From positions 930,001 through 994,000 of the forward strand of contig NZ_RSEC01000058.1 of NCBI RefSeq assembly GCF_003937945.1: DNA of 64,000 nucleotides, in the 5' to 3' direction. Source of the DNA: Amycolatopsis eburnea (GTDB lineage Bacteria > Actinomycetota > Actinomycetes > Mycobacteriales > Pseudonocardiaceae). A model generated the notes under the pieces. The model was not told the DNA's origin. It searched no databases and saw only the letters and a list, made by a program, of their open reading frames with translations. The translations under genes were made by a program, and so were the position numbers. Within the stretch, counting starts at the first letter, position 1; every line of letters begins with the position of its first letter. Shown piece after piece: positions 28,102 through 36,449 of the stretch.

Positions 28102-30030
28102 ATGTCGCGACGCACCTTCGGAGCCGTGCTCGTCGCGGTCACCGCGCTCGTCTCGGTGGCGGCACCGGCGGCTGCCGCCGGCCGGCCGGTCGTGACGCGG
28201 GCCGCGCTCGATCCCGCGCTGGTCGCCGGGCGCGGCGCCGCCGTCGGCTTCCTGGAACAGGAGGCGGAGAACGCGCGCACCGACGGCGTCGTGATCGGCC
28301 CCGACCGCACCGCGTACACGCTGCCTTCGGAGGCTTCCGGACGGCGCGCCGTCCGCCTGGCGCCGGGGCAGTACGTCGAGTTCACGTTGCCCGCCGCGGC
28401 CAACGCGATCACCGTCCGCTACAGCATCCCCGACGCCCCGCGCGGCGGCGGGATCACCGCGCCCCTCGACGTCACCGTGAACGGCGGTCACCGGCAGCGG
28501 ATGACGCTGACTTCGCAGTATTCCTGGCTGTACAACCAATACCCGTTCAGCAACGACCCGGACGCCGACCTGCTGCACCCGGACTGGTGGATCACCGAGT
28601 GCGGGTGCGTGCCCGCGGCGACCACGCCGGCGCCGTCGATCGCGAAACCGTTCCGCCCCAGCCACTTCTACGACGAGCAGCGGCTCCTGCTCGGCCGGTC
28701 GTACCGGGCGGGGGACAAGGTGCGCCTGACCGCGTCGGCCGGTGCCGCGTGGACGGTCGTCGACCTGCTCGACTCCGAGCAGGTGGCGCCGCCGCGCGTG
28801 GTTCCGTTCGCGGCCAACGCACTTCTCTTCGGCGCGGACCCGACCGGCCGCCGCGACTCGGCCGACGCCCTCGACCGCGCCATCGCCTTCGCGCGGCGCG
28901 CGCACTCGAAGGTGTACCTGCCGCCCGGGACGTACCAGGTCAACCGGCACGTCATCGTCGACGACGTCACGATCGAAGGTGCCGGCAGCTGGTACACGAC
29001 CCTCAAGGGGCACGGCGTCGGCGTCTACGGCGAAGAAGCCGCTGCCGGGGGCAGTCACGACGTCCACCTGTCGGGCTTCGCGATCGAAGGCGACGTCCGG
29101 GAACGCGTCGACACCGACCAGGTCAACGCGATCGGCGGCGCGCTCAGCGACTCCACTGTGGACTCGTTGTACCTCCACCACACGAAGGTCGGCCTCTGGT
29201 TCGACGGGCCGATGCGGAACACGCGCGTCACGAACAACGTCATCGCCGACCAGATCGCCGACGGGCTGAACTTCCACACGGGAGTCACGGATTCGGTGGT
29301 GGCGAACAACTTCGTCCGCAACACCGGCGACGACGGCCTGGCGATGTGGTCGGAGAAGAGCCAGGACGCGCGGAACACGTTCGACCACAACACGATCCAG
29401 ACGCCGGTGCTGGCCAACGGGATCGCGCTGTACGGCGGCGTCGACAACACGGTCTCGGGCAACCTGGTGGCGGACCCGATCCGCGAGGGCAGCGCCATCC
29501 AGGTGGGTTCGCGGTTCGGCGCCGAGGCGTTCGGCGGGTCGCTGCGGATCACGGACAACACGACCGTCCGGGCCGGGACGTTCGAGCTGAACTGGAAGAT
29601 CGGGCTGGGCGCGCTCTGGTTCTACGCGCTGGAGAAGGACATCGCCGCCGACGTCGAGGTGACCGGCGACCACTTCCTCGACAGCACCTACAACGCGATC
29701 ATGCTGGTCAGCGACTTCCCGGTGAAGGACAAGTACAAGATCACCGGGCTCGAGTTCGCGGACCTGCGCGTCGACGGCGCCGGGACCTCGGTGCTCAGCG
29801 CCCGCTCGGCGGGGTCGGCGTCGTTCCGGAACGTCGACGCGCGCAACGTCGGCGCGGTGGGCGTCAACAACTGCGGGTCGTTCGGCTTCCCGCCGACGGG
29901 TTCGGAGTTCTCGCTGACCGACCTGGGCGGCAACGACGGCGGCTGGCTCGCGCCGTGGCTGCTGCCGAACACGATCACCTGCGACGACCGTCCGCCGGTC
30001 GTGGCGCCGCCGGCGCCGTCACCGTGGTGA
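28102..30030 (+). CDS. Secreted parallel beta-helix glycosidase (GH87/pectate-lyase-like) with carbohydrate-binding domain
   Basis: A 642-aa exported protein. The signal peptide (about 1-26) ends in AAPAAAAG. A CBM35-like beta-sandwich (about 35-230) precedes a right-handed parallel beta-helix (about 240-560) that begins with FGADPTGRRDSADALDRAIAFA and PPGTYQV and has repeated N-rich turns (NTGDDGLAMWSEKSQD). The combination resembles GH87 mycodextranase/alpha-1,3-glucanase-like enzymes. It would cut an external polysaccharide. ATG at 28102 follows GAGG. The specific substrate is uncertain. Confidence 0.75.
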   Translation: MSRRTFGAVLVAVTALVSVAAPAAAAGRPVVTRAALDPALVAGRGAAVGFLEQEAENARTDGVVIGPDRTAYTLPSEASGRRAVRLAPGQYVEFTLPAAANAITVRYSIPDAPRGGGITAPLDVTVNGGHRQRMTLTSQYSWLYNQYPFSNDPDADLLHPDWWITECGCVPAATTPAPSIAKPFRPSHFYDEQRLLLGRSYRAGDKVRLTASAGAAWTVVDLLDSEQVAPPRVVPFAANALLFGADPTGRRDSADALDRAIAFARRAHSKVYLPPGTYQVNRHVIVDDVTIEGAGSWYTTLKGHGVGVYGEEAAAGGSHDVHLSGFAIEGDVRERVDTDQVNAIGGALSDSTVDSLYLHHTKVGLWFDGPMRNTRVTNNVIADQIADGLNFHTGVTDSVVANNFVRNTGDDGLAMWSEKSQDARNTFDHNTIQTPVLANGIALYGGVDNTVSGNLVADPIREGSAIQVGSRFGAEAFGGSLRITDNTTVRAGTFELNWKIGLGALWFYALEKDIAADVEVTGDHFLDSTYNAIMLVSDFPVKDKYKITGLEFADLRVDGAGTSVLSARSAGSASFRNVDARNVGAVGVNNCGSFGFPPTGSEFSLTDLGGNDGGWLAPWLLPNTITCDDRPPVVAPPAPSPW

Positions 30031-30044
30031 CCTAAGGTTCGACC

Positions 30045-30521
30045 GTGGCTGGTTTGCGCGGGGTGTTCGCGGGGTTGGGCAAGAGCAAGGCGTTCGCCGC
30101 CGTGGGCCGGGCGCTCGTGCCGGCCGACCGGGTGCTGCTGCGGATCAGCGGCGGTCGGGTCGGCGTCGGCGCGGCGGTCGGGCTGCGGACGTTGCTGCTC
30201 ACGACCACCGGCCGCCGCAGCGGCGAGCCGCGGCAGGTGCCGCTGCTGTACGTCGAGCGTGCCGGCGGCTACGTCGTGATCGGCTCGAACTGGGGCGGCG
30301 AGACGCACCCGGCCTGGTCGGCCAACCTCCTCGCGCACCCGGCGGCCACCGTCACCCGGCACGGGCGGACCGAGGAGGTCACCGGCCGCCTCCTGGCCGG
30401 CGACGAGCGCCAGGAGATGTGGGACGCCGTCGCCGCGTACTGGCCCGCGTACGACCGGTACGCCGTGCGGGCCGAGCACCGCGAAATCCGTGTCTTCCTG
30501 CTGGAGCCGGTCAGCCGATGA
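30045..30521 (+). CDS. Deazaflavin (F420)-dependent nitroreductase-family protein
   Basis: A 158-aa split-beta-barrel protein of the Ddn/FDOR-B type: LLLTTTGRRSGEPRQVPLLYV, GGYVVIGSNWGGETHPAWSANLLAHP and the C-terminal YRVFLLEP-type strand. Relatives use reduced F420 to reduce quinones, nitro compounds or biliverdins. GTG start. Convergent with a GNAT acetyltransferase, overlapping 11 bp. Confidence 0.88.
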   Translation: MAGLRGVFAGLGKSKAFAAVGRALVPADRVLLRISGGRVGVGAAVGLRTLLLTTTGRRSGEPRQVPLLYVERAGGYVVIGSNWGGETHPAWSANLLAHPAATVTRHGRTEEVTGRLLAGDERQEMWDAVAAYWPAYDRYAVRAEHREIRVFLLEPVSR

Positions 30522-31044
30522 GGTCGGTGGGCCGGACCCGGTAGACCTGCAGCCGCAGGTTGTAGTACTTCTCGGTCTCGCCGACCCACTGCATGCCGAG
30601 CCGCTTCGCGACGGCGATCGCGCGCGTGTTGTTCGGCCGCGCGACGGCGAACAGCTCGTCGGTGTCCTGGGTGAAGGCCCACTTGATGAGCGCGGTGGCG
30701 GCCTCCGACGCGTAGCCCTGGCCCCAGACCTCGGGGGAGAGCTGCCAGCTGAGTTCGAGGTCCTCTTCGAACGGCGGCAGCAGCCGGATGCCGAGGCCGC
30801 CGATGACCTTCCCGTCCTCCCGGCGTTCGACGGCCCACCGCCCGCGCGGCGGGACGAGGTTCGGCTGGGTCTCTTGCCAGGCGTTCAGCACGGCGCGCAT
30901 GGCGCCGAGGTCACCGACGCGGTCCATCGCCGGGGTGAGCCAGTGCGTGACGTCCTCCGCGCCGTAGACGGCGAACGCGGCTTCGGCGTCGTCGACCGTC
31001 CAGTCCCGGATCACGAGCCGGTCGGTCTTCAGCGGGATCTCCAT
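30511..31044 (-). CDS. GNAT-family N-acetyltransferase (RimJ/RimL-like)
   Basis: A 177-aa GCN5-related acetyltransferase with the acetyl-CoA loop in SPEVWGQGYASEAATALIKWAF and the PNNTRAIAVAKRLGMQWVGE helix. RimJ/RimL-like members acetylate protein N termini, amino acids or antibiotics. ATG start. No partner indicates the substrate. Confidence 0.88.
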   Translation of the reverse strand: MEIPLKTDRLVIRDWTVDDAEAAFAVYGAEDVTHWLTPAMDRVGDLGAMRAVLNAWQETQPNLVPPRGRWAVERREDGKVIGGLGIRLLPPFEEDLELSWQLSPEVWGQGYASEAATALIKWAFTQDTDELFAVARPNNTRAIAVAKRLGMQWVGETEKYYNLRLQVYRVRPTDLIG

Positions 31045-31159
31045 AACAGGACGTTACGCCGGGACGGCCGGGATTGTTCCCACGGCAAAGTGCTCAGAAG
31101 GTGAACAGTTTGGTGTCGATGATCGGGGCGGTGCGGTCCGCCCGGCCTAGAGTCGGCGC

Positions 31160-32505
31160 GTGGACGAGACGCGTGCCCTCCTGATCCGTGCCGCCGAGCT
31201 GGCCGCCGACTACCGGTCGAGCCTGCCGGACCGTCCGGTCGCGACCGCCGCGGCGCCGCCGGACTTCGGCGGTCCCCTGCCGGCCGGTCCGACGCCGCCG
31301 TCCGAAGTGCTCGAAGAGCTCGCGCGCGCCGGCGGCTCCGGGCTCGTCGCCACCGCCGGGCCGCGGTTCTTCGGGTTCGTCATCGGGGGTGCCCTGCCCG
31401 CCGCCACCGCGGCCGACGTCCTCGCCGCCGGGTGGGACCAGAACGGCTTCAACGCCGTGCTCTCCCCGGCCGCGGCCGCCGCGGAGGACACCGCGGGGCG
31501 CTGGCTCAAGGAGCTGCTCGGCATCCCGGCCACCGCGTCCGCCGGGTTCGTCACCGGCGGCCAGGGGGCGAACACCGTCGGGCTCGCCGCCGCGCGGCAC
31601 CACGTCCTCGCCGAGCCGGGTGGGACGTCGAACGCGATGGGCTCGCCGGTGCGCCGCGGGTCCGGATCGTCGCGAGCGAAGAACGGCACGCCACCATCGA
31701 CCGCGCGCTGCGGCTGCTCGGCTTCGGCACCGGCGCGATCGAGCCGGTGGCCGCCGGCGGTCAGGGTGCCATCGATGTCGCCGACCTCCGGCGGGCACTC
31801 GACGCCGGGAGCGGGCCGGTGATCGTCTGCCTCCAGGCGGGCAACGTCAACACCGGTGCCTGCGACGACCTGCGCGCCGCCTGCGAAGCCGCGCACGCCC
31901 ACCGGGCCTGGGTGCACGTCGACGGCGCCTTCGGGCTGTGGGCCGCGGCGAACCCGGCCACGGCGCCGCTGCTCGACGGCGTCGAGCTCGCCGACTCCTG
32001 GGCCTGCGACGGCCACAAGTGGCTGAACGTCCCGTACGACTCGGGCTTCGTCTTCTGCGCCCGGCCGGACGTCCACGCCGAGGCGATCGCCTATCGCGCC
32101 GCCTACCTGGCCGGTGCGGGTGAACTCGCCGGCCTGGGCGACCTGACCTTGGAATCCTCGCGCCGCGCGCGCGGCTTCGCGGTCTGGGCGGCACTGCGCG
32201 AACTGGGCCGCGACGGCGTCGCCGAGCTCGTCGACCGCTGCTGCCGGCTCGCGCGCCGGTTCGCCGCGCGGCTCGCCGACGGCGGCGCCGAAATCGCCAA
32301 CGACGTCGTGCTCAACCAGGTTCTGGTGTCCTTCGGGGACGGAACGGACGAACTCGTCCGCAAGGTGCAGGAGGACGGCACCTGCTGGCTCGGCGGCACG
32401 ACCTGGCGCGGCCGCCGCTACCTGCGGATCTCGGTCTCCAACTGGTCCACGACCGAAGCCGACGTCGACCGTTCGGCCGCCGCGATCCTCCGGCTGGCTC
32501 AGTAG
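31160..32505 (+). pseudogene. PLP-dependent group II decarboxylase, frameshifted
   Basis: Two overlapping frames together make one 448-aa decarboxylase. The first runs well to GLAAARHHVLAE (about 31614); the second continues with GWDVERDGLAGAPRVRIVASEERH to the end. One base appears to be missing near 31612-31620 (GAGCCGGG where GAGGCCGGG would restore the frame). The PLP lysine is in CDGHKWLNVPYDSGFV, with AWVHVDGAFG upstream, as in aromatic-amino-acid/glutamate decarboxylase-like enzymes. Either a genuine inactivating frameshift or a sequencing error. G/C third-position bias is preserved across the break, suggesting a recent event or an error. Confidence 0.8.
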
Positions 32506-32891
32506 CCTTCGCGCACCGAAAGGGAGTCCGTCCGCCAGCCGATCCGCTTCTCCTCGCCGGTCGGCCAGCTCGAGGAAAGCCGCCGCCGGACGCTGCCGAG
32601 CGCGCCGAGCTCCGCGAGGTCGACGCGGGATCCCTGCGCCGCCAACGAGGTCACCTCGGTGGCGGTGAGCGGCACGAAGTCGAAGTACTGCGCGTCCTCC
32701 CCGCCCTTCCAGTCGACGAATTCCGTGAAGATCGCGGCGAAAGCCTGGCCGCATTCCGGGCATTCGCGCAGGGAAACGCCGAAATGCGAACGTTCGACCA
32801 ACCGGTGGGTCTCGCGCAAGCGAGTCGTGCAGAACGCCAGCGCGGTGAGGGCGTCGGCGCCCGAGCAGCGCGCGCAGCCGAACTCGGTCAT
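32499..32891 (-). CDS. Hypothetical protein with two CxxC pairs
   Basis: A 130-aa protein with CARCSG near residue 6 and CPECGQ near residue 44, suggesting a small zinc ribbon in the N-terminal half, and an unassigned C-terminal half with FVPLTATEV. It overlaps the decarboxylase stop by 7 bp, convergently. No family recognised. Confidence 0.6.
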   Translation of the reverse strand: MTEFGCARCSGADALTALAFCTTRLRETHRLVERSHFGVSLRECPECGQAFAAIFTEFVDWKGGEDAQYFDFVPLTATEVTSLAAQGSRVDLAELGALGSVRRRLSSSWPTGEEKRIGWRTDSLSVREGY

Positions 32892-32977
32892 CCGCCGATC
32901 ATCGCACGCCGTGAATCCGCACCCGGCTGCGGGGGTACCGGGAAACCCTTTGACCCCAACGTTTAGCTCTGGTCCGC

Positions 32978-32993
32978 AGTGGTCTGGACCTGT
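32978..32993. promoter_or_regulatory. DasR-responsive element (dre)-like operator
   Basis: AGTGGTCTGGACCTGT matches the known actinobacterial DasR consensus ACTGGTCTAGACCACT at most positions and lies 46 bp upstream of the chitinase start. A half-site (CTGGTCC) precedes it. Control by the N-acetylglucosamine-sensing regulator DasR is inferred. Confidence 0.65.
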
Positions 32994-33038
32994 TAGCCTC
33001 CTCGGACCCGAACGGGCGGTTCGCCGAAGGAGATTTTC

Positions 33039-34235
33039 GTGCACCGGATGAAAAAGAGCATCGCCGCCGCCGCGCTGGCCCTCGCCGGCGCCACCGTCGT
33101 CGCGCCGCCCGCCGAGGCCGGGCCGGCCTCGGGCAAGGTGATGGCCTACTTCGCCGACTGGGACGTCTACGCGCGCAACTACCACGTCAAGGACATCGAG
33201 ACGTCCGGTTCGGCCGCGAAGCTGACCCACATCAACTACGCCTTCGGCAACGTCACCGGCGGTGGCTGCGCCGTCGGCGACCCGTGGGCCGACCACGACA
33301 TGCCCTACGACGCCGCCACGAGCGTGAGCGGCCAGGCGGACAGCGGCCCGTTGCACGGCAGCTTCAACCAGATCCTCGAGCTGAAGAAGCTGCACCCGAA
33401 GCTGAAGGTGCTGTGGTCCTTCGGCGGCTGGACCTGGTCGGCCGGCTTCGGCGAAGCGGCGAAGAACCCGGCCGCGTTCGCCGAATCCTGCTACCACCTC
33501 GTCAACGACCCGCGCTGGGCGGGCGTCTTCGACGGGATCGACATCGACTGGGAGTACCCCAACGCCTGCGGCGACACCTGCGACACCAGCGGGCCGAAGG
33601 CGTTCACCGAACTGGTCAAGGCGCTGCGCGCGAAGTTCGGGCACAAGCAGCTCGTCACCGCCGCCATCACCGCGGACGGCTCGAAGAACGGCAAGATCGA
33701 CGCCACCGACTACGGCAGCGCGAGCCGGTACCTCGACTGGTACAACGTGATGACCTACGACTACTTCGTCGCGGGCGGCCAGCCGACCGGGCCCACCGCG
33801 CCGCACTCGCCGCTGCGGTCCTACCCGGGCATCCCGCACGCCGGGTACTACGCCGACGCGGCCATCCAGAAGCTGCGCCACCAGGGCGTCCCGTCGTCGA
33901 AGATGCTGCTCGGCCTCGGTTTCTACGGCCGCGGCTGGGACGGCGTCACGCAGAAGCAGCCCGGCGGCACCGCGACCGGCCCGGCGCCGGGCACGTACGA
34001 AGCGGGCGTCGAGGACTACAAGGTCCTCAAGACGACCTGTCCCGCGAACGGCAAGGTCGCCGGCACGGCGTACGCGAAGTGCGGCTCGCAGTGGTGGAGC
34101 TACGACACGCCCGAAACGGCCTCGGCCAAGGCGGGGTACGCGAAGTCGCAGGGGCTCGGCGGCGTGTTCGCCTGGGAGCTGTCCGGCGACACCGCGAACG
34201 CGGAACTGCTGCGGGCCATCGCGGGCCGCTGCTAG
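33039..34235 (+). CDS. Secreted GH18 chitinase
   Basis: A 398-aa exported enzyme: signal peptide 1-~27 and a single GH18 TIM barrel. The catalytic DxxDxDxE motif is DGIDIDWE at 165-172 (acid E172), and the SxGG strand is WSFGGW at 126-131; MTYDYF and the late FAWELSGD are also typical. No carbohydrate-binding module is attached. It hydrolyses chitin outside the cell. GTG 33039 has GAAGGAG 6 nt upstream; an ATG at 33048 is an alternative. A DasR-like operator precedes it and a strong terminator follows. Confidence 0.92.
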   Translation: MHRMKKSIAAAALALAGATVVAPPAEAGPASGKVMAYFADWDVYARNYHVKDIETSGSAAKLTHINYAFGNVTGGGCAVGDPWADHDMPYDAATSVSGQADSGPLHGSFNQILELKKLHPKLKVLWSFGGWTWSAGFGEAAKNPAAFAESCYHLVNDPRWAGVFDGIDIDWEYPNACGDTCDTSGPKAFTELVKALRAKFGHKQLVTAAITADGSKNGKIDATDYGSASRYLDWYNVMTYDYFVAGGQPTGPTAPHSPLRSYPGIPHAGYYADAAIQKLRHQGVPSSKMLLGLGFYGRGWDGVTQKQPGGTATGPAPGTYEAGVEDYKVLKTTCPANGKVAGTAYAKCGSQWWSYDTPETASAKAGYAKSQGLGGVFAWELSGDTANAELLRAIAGRC

Positions 34236-34242
34236 AAGCTGG

Positions 34243-34272
34243 AGGGCCCGGGCGTGAGCGCGCCCGGGCCCT
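34243..34272. terminator. Bidirectional terminator hairpin
   Basis: A perfect 12-bp inverted repeat (AGGGCCCGGGCG and complement) with a 6-nt loop TGAGCG lies in the 45-bp gap between the convergent chitinase and MFS genes. There is no long U-run, as is usual in actinomycetes. Confidence 0.8.
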
Positions 34273-34280
34273 TCGTCCAC

Positions 34281-35438
34281 TCAGGACGATGGAAACCCGT
34301 GCCGCCGCGCGCCGAGCACCACGGCCAGCACCGGCAGCAGGAGCAGCAGGAGCGTCCAGGGGAACGACGACGGCCCGGCGGCGTCGAGCAGGACGCCGCC
34401 GGCCGCCCCGCCCGCGGCCATCGCCGCGTTCCAGAGCGTGACGAGCATGGCCTGCGCGTTGTCCGCCGCCTCACCGCCCGCGGTACCGGCGGCTGTCTGC
34501 AGCAACGTCGGAACCCCGCCCCAGCCGAGTCCCCACACCGCGACGGCGGCGTAGACCAGCACCGGGCTGCCCGCGAACACCGCCAGCACCGCCGCGGCCA
34601 CCGCGACGAGGACCGTGCTGACCACCATCAGCGCCCGCGGCGCCCGGTCGATCACCGCGCCGACGACCCCGATGCCCACCATCGAGGCGACGCCGAACAC
34701 CAGCAGCACGACGTCGACCGAGCCACCGAGCCCGGCGTGGGCGAGGAAGGTCGCGATGTAGGTGTAGAGCACGGTGTGCGCGAGGACGAAGACGAGCGTC
34801 ACGGCCAGCACCGGCACCACCCCCGGCACGCTCAGCGTGCGCCGCACCGGAATCCGCCCGCCCGCCTGCCCCGGCTGGTCCGGAACCCGCGCGGCGATCC
34901 AGGCCAGCAAGACGGCCGCGATCGCCGACATGACCCCGAACGCCCAGCGCCAGCCGAGCAGCTCGCCGAGGAACGTCCCGGCCGGAATCCCCAGCGACAG
35001 CGCCAGCGGAATACCCGCCATCACCACCGCGATCGCCTTGCCGGGAGCATCCGGCACGAGCCGGCGCGCATACCCGGCGAGCAAGGCCCAGACGACGCCG
35101 GCGGCGATCCCGGCGACGAACCGCGCGACCATCGTGAGCACGTAGTCCGCGGACAGCGTCGTCACGGTGTTGGCCACGGCGAACCCGGCCACCCCGGCCA
35201 GCAGCAAGCGTTTGCGCGACCAGGCCGCGGTCGCGGCGGCGAGCGGAACGGCGGTGAGCGCGGTCCCGAGCGCGTAAACCGTCACAGCCTGCCCGGCGGC
35301 GGCCACGCTCACCCCGAGCCCGGCGCTCATCCCGGGCAGGACCCCAGCGGGCAACGCCTCGGTGAGCACGGTGACGAACGCGGCGGTGGTCAAGGCGAGC
35401 AGGGCGGGCGTCGCGGTCCGGGTACTGGAGATCGTCAT
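34281..35438 (-). CDS. MFS transporter, DHA1 (AraJ/YdhP-like)
   Basis: A 385-aa transporter with 12 hydrophobic segments. N-terminal LLALTTAAFVTVLTEALPAGVLPGMSAGLGVSVAAAGQ is typical of the arabinose-efflux (AraJ)-like DHA1 group, which exports sugars or drugs. Divergent from a MerR gene, whose protein probably controls it through the inverted repeat between them. Convergent with the chitinase across a hairpin terminator. Confidence 0.85.
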   Translation of the reverse strand: MTISSTRTATPALLALTTAAFVTVLTEALPAGVLPGMSAGLGVSVAAAGQAVTVYALGTALTAVPLAAATAAWSRKRLLLAGVAGFAVANTVTTLSADYVLTMVARFVAGIAAGVVWALLAGYARRLVPDAPGKAIAVVMAGIPLALSLGIPAGTFLGELLGWRWAFGVMSAIAAVLLAWIAARVPDQPGQAGGRIPVRRTLSVPGVVPVLAVTLVFVLAHTVLYTYIATFLAHAGLGGSVDVVLLVFGVASMVGIGVVGAVIDRAPRALMVVSTVLVAVAAAVLAVFAGSPVLVYAAVAVWGLGWGGVPTLLQTAAGTAGGEAADNAQAMLVTLWNAAMAAGGAAGGVLLDAAGPSSFPWTLLLLLLPVLAVVLGARRHGFPSS

Positions 35439-35452
35439 GCGGTTATGCTGAA

Positions 35453-35474
35453 ACCCTCACATACGTGTGAAGGT
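35453..35474. promoter_or_regulatory. MerR-type operator between MFS and merR
   Basis: ACCCTCACA and TGTGAAGGT form a 9-bp inverted repeat with one mismatch and a 4-nt centre (TACG) between the divergent genes. Such sites are typical of MerR regulators that twist a long-spaced promoter. Confidence 0.55.
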
Positions 35475-35492
35475 CTACGTGAGGTGGCACAC

Positions 35493-35861
35493 ATGCGCAT
35501 CGGCGAGCTGGCGGAACGGACCGGAACCGCGCGCAGGCTGCTCCGGTACTACGAGGAGCAGGGGTTGATCGTCGCTTCGCGCGGGGCCAATGGGTATCGG
35601 GATTACGACGAGCCTACGGTCGATCGGGTGCTGCAGGTTCGCGGGCTGCTTGATGCTGGGTTGCCGACGCGGATCATCAAGCAGATCCTGCCGTGTCTGG
35701 ACAAGCCTCGGGCGATTTATTTTCCGGATGCGACGCCGGAGATGCTGGCTACGTTGGAGGCGGAGCGGGATCGGATGGCTCGGCGGGCGGAATGCCTGCT
35801 GCGGAACCGGGATGCTATTTCGGAGTACCTCGATGCGGTGCGGGAGTACAACCGGGTTTAG
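35493..35861 (+). CDS. MerR-family transcriptional regulator
   Basis: A 122-aa regulator: N-terminal winged HTH (MRIGELAERTGTARRLLRYYEEQGL) and a coiled-coil dimerisation helix (about 75-115). The ATG at 35493 is chosen because the long upstream frame is antisense to the MFS gene. The 3' two-thirds use many T-ending codons (GAT, GCT, CGG) unlike the neighbouring genes, which suggests a different origin or relaxed constraint. It probably regulates the divergent MFS transporter. Confidence 0.85.
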   Translation: MRIGELAERTGTARRLLRYYEEQGLIVASRGANGYRDYDEPTVDRVLQVRGLLDAGLPTRIIKQILPCLDKPRAIYFPDATPEMLATLEAERDRMARRAECLLRNRDAISEYLDAVREYNRV

Positions 35862-36449
35862 CGGGTTTCTTGGGGTGACGTGCTTGGCGTGTTGTCTGCT
35901 GGCGGTGACCGTCGTTCCTCGGCTGGGTGCGCGTTTTCGGGCCGGTGGGCCGGGATTTCGGTGAGGTCGGTGGCTTTCCGCGCGTTGAGCTGATGCGGAC
36001 GGGGTTGTCCTCGAGCGGCGAGGTGGGTGGTGGCCGTCGTTTCTTTGCCGTTCGAGGGACGCGGCGTTGAGCCTGAGCGAGTGGCGGCCGGGGAGTGGGA
36101 GGGGGGCGATGGTGACCGTGGGCGGCAGTGGTGTCCGAGCGGCACGCGAAGCCCTGCGGCGAGGGGCTTTCGGGACGTGGATGGGCAGTGATGACGCGCG
36201 GGGCGCGCAAAAGCCTCGGGGCGGGAGGCGACTGGAGCGTGGGCGGCTGGATCGGGCGCGTGGGCGCGTAAAGCCGCGGGGCAGGAGGCGGCTGGAGCGT
36301 GGGCGTGCGGGCCAGCTGAGGCACCGGCAATCGGCGGTAGACGACGGAAGGCCACGCAGAGCCAGGACTGGAGGGGGCTGGAGCGTGGGCGGGCGGATTG
36401 GGCGCGTGGGTGTAGGCCCGTAGCCGGTGGCTGCGGGCCTGTCCCGTGT
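35862..36449. other. 588-bp gene-free stretch with imperfect 60-bp tandem repeats
   Basis: No convincing gene is seen: the open frames here are low-complexity Pro/Arg/Gly-rich with poor third-position bias. From about 36210 to 36411 a ~60-bp G-rich unit containing CTGGAGCGTGGGCG recurs (cores at 36232, 36292 and 36379). The tract lies between a codon-atypical merR and an HNH/DUF222 gene, suggesting decayed or mobile sequence. Confidence 0.5.

Noticed and set aside
36067-36423. 118-aa Arg/Gly-rich frame in the repeat tract
   Set aside because: Its sequence is a by-product of the G-rich 60-bp repeats; no ribosome binding site and no codon bias.
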